From contig NC_054876.1 in the NCBI RefSeq assembly GCF_018320785.1, positions 19,428,212 to 19,492,211 of the forward strand: a stretch of 64,000 bases of DNA, read 5' to 3'. The notes beneath the pieces are model-generated. The model worked only from the letters and a program-made list of their open reading frames with translations, did no database searches and was not told the origin of the DNA. The DNA is from Cheilinus undulatus (lineage: Eukaryota > Chordata > Actinopteri > Labriformes > Labridae). Both the position numbers and the translations under genes were made by a program. Position 1 is the first letter of the stretch, and each line of letters starts with the position of its first letter. This document shows, piece by piece, positions 51,225 to 61,740 of the stretch.

Positions 51225-51395
51225 GGCACAGACGGCCTAGTGTTGAGGTCACACCCCACGTACGCAGGCGGCCCGGATACAAGTCTGGCCTGTGGCTCTT
51301 TCACAGCATATTGTCCTCCACTCTCTCGTCCCTGTTTATGGCTCTTCACATTAACCTATCTCAAATAAGGGTAAGAAAAGAAAGAGAAAGATGGT
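51225..51395 (+). mobile_element. tRNA-derived SINE copy, plus strand
   Basis: GGCACAGACGGCCTAGTGTT head, GCAGGCGGCCCGGATACAAG, then CTGGCCTGTGGCTCTTTCAC and a CTCTCTCGTCCCTGTTTATG stretch, tail CAAATAAGGGTAAGAAAAG. Same family as 57844-58016 in the other orientation; the B box is mutated. Confidence 0.7.
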
Positions 51396-54235
51396 GACTT
51401 CTCAAAAGTTTATAGCTTAAAAAGGGTTAGATGCTTTAACCTCTGCTGTCAGCAAGTTTATACAAAAATGAAACTGTCTTGCCTGAAACAAACTGTAAGA
51501 AAAGGCTGCAATTCTCTAAATACTTGTGTCAAAGATAAAAACAAAGACTCTTTCATCTAAAATTATATTTTTACTGTAGTTAGTTTCATTAAAACAAACT
51601 AGTTTAAGTTATTACTTTTAAGGAAAGTGTCATTTTGTTTCAAATTTAGTTTTACTTCAGAAAAAAACGTTTGTTAACCTTTGAAATTTCAATATTTAGT
51701 TAGTTTTTGTTAACAATTTAAAATCCCTTGCTTGCATACGGGTTTATTTAAACTTGACTGAATAGATTCTTTAACAATCCTGTGATGGTATCTTCATCCT
51801 CTACTGATGGGCCAACTAGGAGCCACTTGGTGGCAGTAGAGGTTTTGCATAAAATAGCCCTTTAGTGAGTCAAGCATGTAATTCTGATAGTTTACAAGTG
51901 CTAAGTACATCCTTTTTCACAAAGAATTATGATCTGTTGCTTTGTGTGTTACCCTTATAAAATAAATCAGGACCTGGATGTTTTTATTAGTTGAACAATG
52001 GCAGAACAGAGCTTTTAATGTATTAAACAACAAAAGCCCTAACTCCCTGTAATTGACAGAAACTTCTCATAGAGATGATGAATGCCTCTTTAAATCCGTC
52101 TGCACTCCTCATATTAAAACTCGTTGCTTCATAAAAAGAACCCTCTCCCTGCACTTGCTGTGATCAGCTTTCTGAGACGCTATCTTCAGCTCCCATGCAG
52201 CCAGAGTGAGTGGCTCACTTTTCCAAATTGAGTCAGGTCTCCCAGCCCGTGCTGCCAAGCAGTTATCGACTGTGCTACAGGCTATCACTGCTACTGTTAG
52301 TCATTCTAAGTGCCTGCTGGATTTCCATTACAATGCCAGGTGTCATAGTTGTTTAAGCTTTGGAGAGCTAGGGTTGCTGGAAAAGCTTGAACTTGTTCTG
52401 GTGAGAAAACACTACAAACATATCTTTTATTACTCTATTGATTTTAGGAGATGTCTGTTTCCCTGTTTTCAAGGGCAGAAGCTTCATGGTCAGCAGCAAA
52501 AAAAGTGCTGCTGTGAGAGCTACGTACATCGCAGTGGCTGTATGAGTACCAAATCAATGGTTTGTGTGGGCTGTAAAGGATTGTGTCAGTGGAACAGGGA
52601 TGAGGAGCTTGGAAGCTTTTACTGATGTTAGTTGCACCCTGGGGATGCTGGAATTGACTGTAGGGAGGATAAGAGGAGAATGATGGGGGAGAAACACAAA
52701 AAAGGTCCAAATAGGTGAAGAAGGTATATCTCCTCTGAGTCTCAGGGTTGTCTAGCTTGCAGTCTAGTCTCTCTGTGGAGTTCATTTGGGGTCTATCCTC
52801 ACCCGTGCCTAGCTACTGGTGGCCACATTTTTATCTGCAGGTGCCTGATGCCTTGAAACTCACCAACTAACGACACTTTAATGACCTTCTTTATCAAACT
52901 ATCACTGGCTATTGTGGTGGAAACACAACGACACAGAATGAGAACCCAAGGCCAGTTCCACCTCCTCCAAAAAGATGATATTAGAAGCAGACTTGGACAA
53001 AGTACCACAATAGATAAATGATGCACAACACCACATAGTTCCCAAAAATAATCAATACAGGAGTGAAATCCAGGCTGCAGTCTCTAACAAGTGTCAGGTT
53101 AGCAGAGAGGTGAGAGCTAGATTTTATTTTATCAGAACAAGAAGGTTCGTTGAGCCTGTGTCTGGATCAGATAAGCTGCTGCCTGCGGTGAGTGGATCTT
53201 TGTAAGCCTTTAATGAGAGAAGAACTGTCCAAAAACTGTAAAATCCCACCCTCAGAGCAGAGGTGAAGTGGAAATGGAGGAATTTTGTCCTTGAGGTAAT
53301 AGAGAGGTGAAACTAAAAGAGAGTGCAAAACCAAATCCACAAAATTTAAGCAGCAATGTCTGTTGTAGATGTTGCAAGGGGCAACTGAACTGCGTATGTA
53401 TAAAGTTTTATACTCATTTTTGTGGTTCCAGAGGGGACTGCAAAGTCTTAATGAGTATCCTCAGAAGATGTAACTTAACTCAACTAATTTTTATTTATAT
53501 AGAAAAAAGTGTAACAAAATTTAAAGAGGAAGCCTTGATAAACAGTCTGTACTGCAGTCCTATTCAGTTAGCGGCCCAGCCTGTAGTCATGCCAGAGATG
53601 CAGAGGGCAACCTGTTTCGCAAGTTTTCATTAATTCAAACAGTATTTCAGACCATGAATGCAACACTCAGCGTGGCCTAGCAACAGTCTACCTACAATGC
53701 GCTGCATCGTTTTGAAGCATGGCTAGCGATGCTGACAGAGTATAAAATGTGTCCTTTTCAGCTGTAACTACAACTGTGCAAATTAAGTCTTTATGCACTT
53801 TAAGATATGCCTGGGTAAATTGTTATTTACAGAATTTATTTTTTTTCCTTCTAGTTATTTTATTTGTATTCAAGTAAAAAAGACATTTCTACTACCTCAG
53901 GTTAGGTTCAAATTCAGCCCTGTTGTTGTGTTTTTAGGCACTTTTTCATGTGCTTTTATCATGTTGCCAAATATTAATAGGGAATAAAAAGTGCATATTT
54001 TTCATCAAATTGGTTTGAAATTTGACATTACCAGCTGCTTACTGGGCACATGTCTGGCCTGGCTACATTTCCTGATTTTAAAAAGTGGCCCTGTTGAATT
54101 TTTGTAATTGACTTCAATCTGTTTGCATATGAAGCTTGTCTATGTATACTTAAACCAGGGTTTGAATTTGACTTTTTCATCTACCTGCCGCTGTGGCTGG
54201 TGGGTTACAGTCACTCTTTCTTAACAAGCAGCATT

Positions 54236-54438
54236 ATTACCTCCATCACAGAGGTTATGTGATTGGCAGGGTTTGTTTGTTATTTTCTTTGTTAGTTTGT
54301 TAGCAACATAACTCAAAAAGTTATGGACTGATTTTCATGAAAATCACCATCTGGATCCAGGAATTTTTTAGAGGATTCCTCACTATTGGGAGATAGGGCT
54401 AATGGCGGAGGTCTGCACTCTCCGAGTGCTTTTCTAGT
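54236..54438. repeat. Conserved teleost interspersed repeat
   Basis: CCTCCATCACAGAGGTTATG, AAAAAGTTATGGACTGATTT, TGGATCCAGGAATTTTTTAG and GGCGGAGGTCTGCACTCTCC followed by GAGTGCT are the consensus words of a repeat seen across fish genomes. Its mechanism is not evident from this copy. Confidence 0.7.
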
Positions 54439-57239
54439 TTAATGAAGTATTCTACGAAAAACAAGGCTTTCAGGATTTAAGTTCTAGAGCATTTAATAAG
54501 AAAGAGTTGCACAAATAATTTGAATTGTCACTCATTTTAAACCTTGTTTTTTGACCAGTTTGCCCTGTACTCAACCATACAAACATTTGCTGTGCTTCCT
54601 ACAGGGGCACTGTACATTTATTGGCATTTTCCTGCATTTCTGGACTCGTTAAAATGTGACAGTGTTTTTTCTTTTTTTCAGGCTATGTGTAACTCTTTTA
54701 GACTTGCGACAAGCAAGATCAGTTCAGACCCCTTTAGCAGATATACTTGTTGCAATGGAGAGCTACTCTCATATGATACTGAGTAAAACCCTCCCAGCAC
54801 ACAGCCGCCTGTAAACATTTGACAGCAGCACTGACAGAGAGAGGAGAAGGCTGGCTTTTTTTTGGTCAGTGAGCATGTAGGTCTGCTCGGCATTGCTCTT
54901 TAAGTACAAGCTGAAAAAGGGGTTTAATCTACACTGATGTTTCTGAGAAGTACCTGCATTTGGCTGGCAGTGGGTGCTAATTTCTCACCCAGACTCAAAC
55001 GTTGTAATTTTGTCTAAAGGCAGTGGCTAAACTGGAAAGGCTAATTTGTTGTACAGTAGTTGAGATAGCTTTCTAAGCTAAAACTAAGCTAAAAAGCTAA
55101 CTTGAAGATCAATGACTACTTTTTATATTTTCGCAGAAGATGAATTTTTTAATGCATTGGTTTGCAATCCAGAGGCATGGCTTTGGTTTGATGACTTTCT
55201 GAACCCTGTAAAGCTGCTAAACATGAGACGGTAATGACATTGATGATGATACAGCAAGGCTAAGGAAGTAGAAAAGAAAAAGAAGCTAAAGAGAGAGATA
55301 TAAACAAAGGAACACAGAAACAGACAGGGTGGCATTGACACAGCCATGAAGCAACCCATATCAGCTTTATTCAGCAGTTTAAAGCTGGACAGAAGTAAAC
55401 CTATCAGACATCTGAAGCCTTAAACCCTCTCTGCCTAAAGCTAGTAATTTATGAGCCAGCAATGTTATAGGATTGCTCTGCTAAATCCACAGAGTGCTCT
55501 TACTTGTACTCTTCTTAATAGCATTATGCCTGACTGCATGTATTGCATATTTTACAGAATGCACCATACAGAACAATGAGCTCTTTTCAATTAAAGAATT
55601 GAAACGGCGTTCTAGTTTCCACTGCCTGCATGGTAGACGAGCTTAATTTGGACAGGGTCTTACATGGCCCGGTGGTCTAATCCTGAGGAATGGGCAGTGT
55701 GATGAAAGAGGCTGACATGATACCATGACACCATGCAGGAAAGACTGAAGCCTAACAGTGTTCATTACTTTAGCAGCCAGCAGAGCAATGCATGTGGACT
55801 CCCACTTCAACTGAAGTTAAATCACATGCCTTTGAGTTGTTGACATCATTGATAATGAATAGGTGAGCATGCTGGAGTGAGTCCGCAGGTAATGATTTGA
55901 GAGTGACTCTAGGGTCACACAAAAACATATTAGTCAAAACAATACTGCGGTTTTACTGTAATGAAAGCATACTTTTAAAAAGCATCTAAATCCAGAAAGA
56001 GCTTTGTTAATGTCACTACTGAAGAGCATTTGTGTAAATGGGCACAAATGTTTAAATTTAAAAGCAGCAAGTGCGTGAATAAAAGTTATAACTGGAAAAG
56101 TGGGGCAAGGAAGATGGAAGATTTTATGTTTTTGCCATAGGAAAGCAATCTAGCATTGCATTTTTTTTAGGTCAAGGGAGGAGTCCAAAGAAAGTAGCAA
56201 TAACACCAGGAGAGATTACTTTTAAGGCCAGTTAAGACAAAAGTTTAGAGACCAGACAAGTTGAAACAGCATCAGTTTATAATGTACTGATTTGCAGTTC
56301 AATGTTCTGAGAGCTACTAGTTCGCAGAGCTGTTGGCTGTTTGTTGTGGATCTGGCCTACAGTAAAGACCTGTTCGTGCATTTAATGCAGGGCAGGGCTC
56401 ATCTTCACATAGACATCAGAGAGGTAGGACTGAACGGTGCTTTTGCTGGATTTATATAAAAGTGTTTATTTTGCATCATTCCAGTGCAAAAGTGTCAGGT
56501 TGTAACGACATTGTGTTGAATTTTTCTAATTCACTGTTTTCTTCCTTCAGTCCTGAGCCAGCAACAACTCTTGAGAAACAAAATCAGTTTAAATAGTAGG
56601 AAAACCATACTAGCTATACCTTTGAGACTTGTTTTACATAGAATTGGATGTTTTTCAGGCAAACTGATGAGGTGAATTTCTCTCCTTCTAAAGGGTTGCC
56701 ATTGACATTTTGTATCAGACCTGGCTGTCTGATTTCACTGCATGCTGATTGACTGTAGAAGCAGGTAATATGCCTGCATTTCAAACACGCCACTGGCAAC
56801 TTCAGAAGATGAGTGGCAATGCCATCAGATTTTATGTGCGAGGCTCAAGTATACTACACACTCAAAGATTTTTAAAATTTTACCTGATTTTTTTGGTTTT
56901 GGAGACCCCAAGCATGGTAGCATATAACGTCAGATTTGACCATCCTGTTGTAGTATGTATAGCAGGGGTCAACAAGCACGTTTGCACAAGGGCCAGATTT
57001 AGTCTTGACAGAGACTCAGGGGGCCAGACTTTCAAACAAACAAAAAATAAAGATTGTGGTCTGATAAACATACAGTATTATTGTATTAGTATTTTCTTTC
57101 CGGATGCAGGAAATTTTTAGGCATTACCAGTGAGATCTGTCCCTATTTTCTACAATGCAGCAAGCCACAAGGAGACATGCCGGCCCACAGAAATGGCCGG
57201 GCCCCTGAAAATGGCAAAGAATCAGCCCTCCATATTGAA

Positions 57240-57760
57240 ATGTAGCACCAATATTTATTCATTTTTACAACTTTTAAACCAATTTTTGCCACTTTCCACA
57301 CATTTTGGCACTCTTTAGCTCTTTTTTGCAACATGCCTGCCAATTATAGCTCCTGTGGGCCATTCTTTAACTCTTTTCACCACTTTACCAGGGTATTTTT
57401 GCTATAATTTTGCTATTTTAATCAATTTCTGATACTTTCTGCCCCTTTCTGCCTCTTTAACCCCATTTTGCCATTCTTAACCCCTTTAAACCACTTTTCC
57501 CGCATGTTATATCCCCTTTCTACCACTCTTTTATCCATTTTTGCCACTTTTCAACTATTTTTGCATCTTTTAACCCATTTTTTATACTTTATGTCCCTTT
57601 TGTCCTCTTATACTAATTTTAACCTATTTTCACTGCTTTTCCTGCCATTTTTTGTCCCTTTGTACCACTCCACAACCCATTTTTACACTTACCACCCATT
57701 TTTGCCACTCTATCCCCTTTTCACCACTTCATCTGGCCCTCCTTGCAACATTTCTACCAG
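57240..57760. repeat. Degenerate pyrimidine-rich array inside the hAT element
   Basis: Short words such as TTTTGCCAC, CCACTTTT, AACCCATTTTT and ACCCCTTT recur about every 12-20 bases on one strand with no purine-rich breaks. The unit is too drifted to define a fixed period. It gives a 118-codon leucine-rich frame (57468-57824) that is not a gene. Confidence 0.65.
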
Positions 57761-57843
57761 TCTTAAGCCATGCCCCCCCCCAATGAATTTCTGTAAAAAC
57801 AGATCAAATGTTAAGTCAATCTAAAACTATTTTAAAATTAATC

Positions 57844-58016
57844 TTTTGTTTTTAAAGATTTATTTTTGGCCTTTATTTGCTAGGATAGTGGATAGAGTTG
57901 GAAACAGGGGAGAGAGCGGGGAGAGACATGCAGGAAATAATGCCACGGGCCGGATTCGAACCCGGGTCGCCTGCATATATGGCATGCGCCTTAACCACTC
58001 GACTACCGGCGTGCCC
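57844..58016 (-). mobile_element. tRNA-derived SINE with intact Pol III boxes and perfect 10-bp duplication
   Basis: Read on the minus strand: GGGCACGCCGG head, A box TAGTCGAGTGG (57995-58005), B box GGTTCGAATCC (57952-57962), a body with CCTGCATGTCTCTCCCCGCT, and a tail AATAAAGGCCAAAAATAAAT. It is flanked by AAAATTAATC at 57834-57843 and again at 58017-58026, a perfect target-site duplication. The head resembles a tRNA of the Leu/Ser type but is not a functional tRNA gene. Confidence 0.9.
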
Positions 58017-58914
58017 AAAATTAATCATATTTGGGATGGATTTAACAGCTGACGACATTTCAAGCCAAAAGATACTCTTCAAAGCACAACATCTTCTTAT
58101 ACTCGTTTTCTGAATTTAATGGTCTTCTGGGGGCCAAACAGGAAGCTTTGGGGGGCCTGATATGGCCCTCGGGCTGCCAGTTGATGATCAGTGATGTATA
58201 ATGTGGTATGGAATAAATTATCAACACAGCACACCAGTCACTAAAAGATTCATTGACCAAATAGCGACTCCACTTTCAAAACTCCAAATCTCATGCAGTC
58301 TCAGCGACTTTAGAGTAAACTCGCTAATTTAGATGTGGCTAACTGCTGTTAGTGTTCTACTGCACACACTGTGGTAGCAGTTTTGGTCCAGCTTCCTCTC
58401 GTCAGTTTGATTGTAGTATGTTTTACAGGACATGTTGTATGAACACTGATGTTGTCACAAATCACATGTTGCTCCCACCATTTCTAACATCCAACTAGAC
58501 TTCATGTTTCACGTTGACTTTTACTGCCGTGGCTGCGTTTCTGTTATGCTTCATCCTTAGGTCAGCTTGCTTCCTGAGCGTCAGCCAGATATGCGTGGAC
58601 ACAATGTGCTGCAGTACATTATGCCACTGCTCTATTCCCAGCAGCCAGCCGCAGTTGGCAGAGTGTTTTCCTTAGGGAACAGTTAATTTGTCAGTCTCAG
58701 CTGCCAAGTTACCACTTTGTTTAAGAGCACAGAAGAAGAAATTTAGCATCATCTTCTGTTTGAGGTGTAGAGTAAGCAAGAGGCCTTGGCCGCTTGTGAA
58801 ATACCACTGCTCTTATTGTTTTTTCACTTAACCGGTGAGGCGAGCCCTGAGTGGACTCTCAGCTCTGGTATCAAGCGCTTGGCCCAGCAGTGGGTGGTGC
58901 TGTCAGTGTGTGCT

Positions 58915-59430
58915 AGGGGTGGTAGTTTTAGTCTTAGTAATAAAATGGTCATAAGCTTTAGTCACATTTTAGTTATTTCTGAGTTTTTGCCTAATTTTAG
59001 TTGGCATATACTAAAAAACATTTTAGGTCAGTTTTAATCAATAAAAAGTTATTGCATTTTAATCTAAACTTTTAGTCAAATTTGCAGCCAAAATATTCAT
59101 TCTCTCTGCCTGAATCAGATGCCATATTCTCCCTGTGTTCTATTTCTACAGCTGAGAGGCAGAGGAGCTACCCACAGTGGAGATATATAATGAATGACCA
59201 ACAAAAACAAAATAACCTTTAAGTTTTGTTTCAGTCTTCTTGACAAAAAATAAACTTTTTGTCGGAGACTTAAGATAAGATATTCCTTTATTGATCCCAC
59301 AAGGGGAAATTCCAAAATTTGTCATCCAAGATCTACTTTTTGCTAGTCTTAGTCTTGCCTTTTCTTTGAAAAAAGGCTGATAGCTAACATTTTTAGTCAT
59401 AGTTTTAGTCAACAAAATTAACACTGCTCC
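58915..59430. repeat. TTTTAGTC-rich dispersed repeat
   Basis: Starts GGTAGTTTTAGTCTTAGTAA and ends AGTCATAGTTTTAGTCAACA then AAATTAACACTGCTCC. It contains CTTTATTGATCCCACAAGGG then GAAATT (about 59287-59312), another common fish 3'-end word. The right end repeats 21395-21480. Confidence 0.6.
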
Positions 59431-61169
59431 AAAAACTGGATTTTTTTTATCCTTATATATTAAAAATGTTTAATATTTACAATCTCAAGTTGGAGTGGCT
59501 CTGATTGTCTTCTGAGCAGGCCGGAGAGGGAATATCACTCAACACACCACACATAACAGAAAAATCTGTCTCATTATATGATAATCTGCCTTTGCTAACT
59601 ATGGTTGGAAGGGGGGAATCAGGCCAGAAATCTAGAGCTTTCTAAAAGATAGTTACATTTAAATCCCCCATCCTCTGCATCATATTTACCTTACAGGTTC
59701 ACAGCCACCAGACAGTAAAAAGCTACAAGTACTTCCACCATTTATCTTCTTAGAGACCCAAACAGCCAATTTACTAAACTTCCACCAGCCAATCAATAGT
59801 CTGTGTTTATAAAATCTTAGCACAGAGGAAAATGTAGCTCTGTCTGCCTTTTCCCCACAGAGAAGAATGGAAGGCAAGAGGTGTGGCGCGTTAGTGTCAG
59901 CCTTGATCAGCTGAGTGCAGCTGAGTATGAGGCTTTCATAATGGCTCAGAGATGATGAGACAGTGAATAATGGAGAGACCTCAAGTGAGCTGGGCACTAA
60001 TGTGTCCCACTTTTAATGCAAACTTATAATACACCCTGGTAAAGAAGGCCATCACTGTCAGTGTTTATTTGAAGAAAAGCTGGCAAATGGAAGTTTGGAT
60101 GTCACACACTAAAAGTTGTTCTGCAGTTCTTTGAGTTTTTAAAATACCATTTTTATTCACTATTTTTCTCTGACAACTAACAGGCTGTTAAACTTGGAAA
60201 AAAAACCTTAGAGGACTCACTGTTTTCTCATTACAGGCAACCTGTTTGAATGCATACTTCAGCAGCTTCAGCACAGATTTCTGTCAGAGGAAGTAAAATA
60301 TCGATTTGAGCATGCAGAACAGCCAGCGGCATCCAAGAGCACTAGACTTCATTGTTCATTAGCTTGCCCTGTTTTCACAGGTAGCTACAAGGCTGCTGAG
60401 GCCTTTGTGAATGGTAATGAATGGAAAATACCTTTCAGTGCTCGCTTTTTTCTTTTGGTGAGAAAATTTGTTTGTGTGTTGTGCATCCAGGACAAGTGTG
60501 TTGGAGGAGAAAAAAAATATTTAAAAAAACAAGGACAAAAGCGTTGCACAGCAATACAAAGACTTCACAGCTTTAACAACCAAATGAACTAAATTAACCT
60601 TGAATGTCTTTCTCAGTGGTGCAGCAAGAAATGGAAAAGCCACTCCCGGAGACGGAGAAACGGGTTCACAGCAGTAAGGATGAGAGAAAGAGATTGGATG
60701 GGTCTGTGGGGCAGGAAGGTGTGTGATAACCTGGCATCCAAGTGTGACACTGAATCAATTTCATCACACACCTCAGACTGAAATCACTCGCTTAGTTTAT
60801 TACACAGAAACACACAAATCAGAGGATCACTCGTGTGTTATATTTCAATATGAACGCCTGAGTACAGCCGTAAAAATCTGAGGTCTTGAATTCACTCTTG
60901 TCAGAAAGCCGAGGTACTGCATTCTGAGACATTTACGGAGCTCGTAGAAAGAATAATACCTCATTTTTCTTGAGAAGCTAATGAATGCAGCAGGATGAGC
61001 TTCAAGGCCTCGGTCATTACAATACAAAGAGCTCTGCTTTGGACTAAACTTCATTTCTCCCACCTGTAGACTACATCCCTGTCTCTGAGAAGTAGCACTC
61101 TAATACAACAAAACCTTGAAACCAGCAAAACTATGTTTTAGATTTATATCCTGTTCTTAATACATACCT

Positions 61170-61480
61170 GGTAAGTAGCAAAAGGTTTATGTTAATAAAA
61201 TCAGCTTTATGGCCAAGTATGCTTATACAACAAGGAATTTGACTGAGGTTAACTTTGTTCCCAACATACAGGAATTGAACATTAAAAATACAAAATAAAC
61301 AAAACTGAAAAAGCAAAATAAAAAAGATTTATGTACAAGATCTTTTTACTGAGAATGCTGGTATAAAAAGGTATAAAATATGTAAGGATGTGGGAAGATT
61401 TACATGAGGTAGATGAGATAATTTAAGACAGTTTAATTAGTGCAAAAGTGCATATGAGGTGAGGCATTTTACCACGATGA
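61170..61480. repeat. Retroposon 3'-end-like repeat (CTTTATGGCCAAGTATG type)
   Basis: AGCTTTATGGCCAAGTATGC then ACAACAAGGAATTTGACTGA, an A-rich stretch, ATGTACAAGATC and a GTGCAAAAGTGCATATGAGG end. This order of words is common in teleost genomes; the family is not named with certainty. Confidence 0.55.
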
Positions 61481-61590
61481 GCTTTCTTATAGTACTGAAG
61501 CAACAGTAGAGCTGTAAGAGGCAGTGCAGCAGATTTTACATTGAGCAGGGCTAAGGTGCTTGTTTGATTAAAGTTCTATTTTCTGACACT

Positions 61591-61740
61591 ATGTGACTGT
61601 TGAGTGATCATCAGAGTAACTCTGTGACTGTTGAGTGATCATCAGAGTAACTCTGTGACTGTTGAGTGGTCATCAGAGTAACTCTGTGACTGTTGAGTGG
61701 TCATCAGAGTAACTGTGACTGTTGAGTGGTCATCAGTAAC
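61591..61740. repeat. 31-bp minisatellite, about 4.8 copies
   Basis: Unit TCTGTGACTGTTGAGTGRTC followed by ATCAGAGTAAC. Copies: 61591-61620, 61621-61651, 61652-61682, 61683-61713, and a shorter one, 61714-61740. The first two carry GTGATC and the last three GTGGTC, so the variants are ordered. Confidence 0.95.

Larger units (their letters stand above)
56963..58193. mobile_element. hAT-like non-autonomous element, 1.23 kb
   Basis: Begins CAGGGGTCAACAAGC and ends, in reverse, CACTGATCATCAACTGG. It is bordered by ATGTATAG (56955-56962) and ATGTATAA (58194-58201), a 7-of-8 match fitting the 8-bp hAT duplication. The flanks inside the ends are GGGCCAG/GGCCCTC-rich. The centre is a degenerate pyrimidine-rich array (57240-57760). 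A SINE is nested at 57844-58016. No transposase. Confidence 0.75.

Noticed and set aside
52206..52785. 139-codon plus and 113-codon minus frames
   Set aside because: Opposed, no recognisable motif, inside the presumed LHFPL intron.
57468..57824. 118-codon leucine/phenylalanine-rich plus-strand frame
   Set aside because: Produced by the C/T-rich degenerate array inside the hAT element; no start context or homology.
57952..58016. Possible tRNA gene (A and B boxes present)
   Set aside because: The sequence continues into a SINE body and A-rich tail and is bounded by a target duplication, so it is a SINE head and not a tRNA gene.
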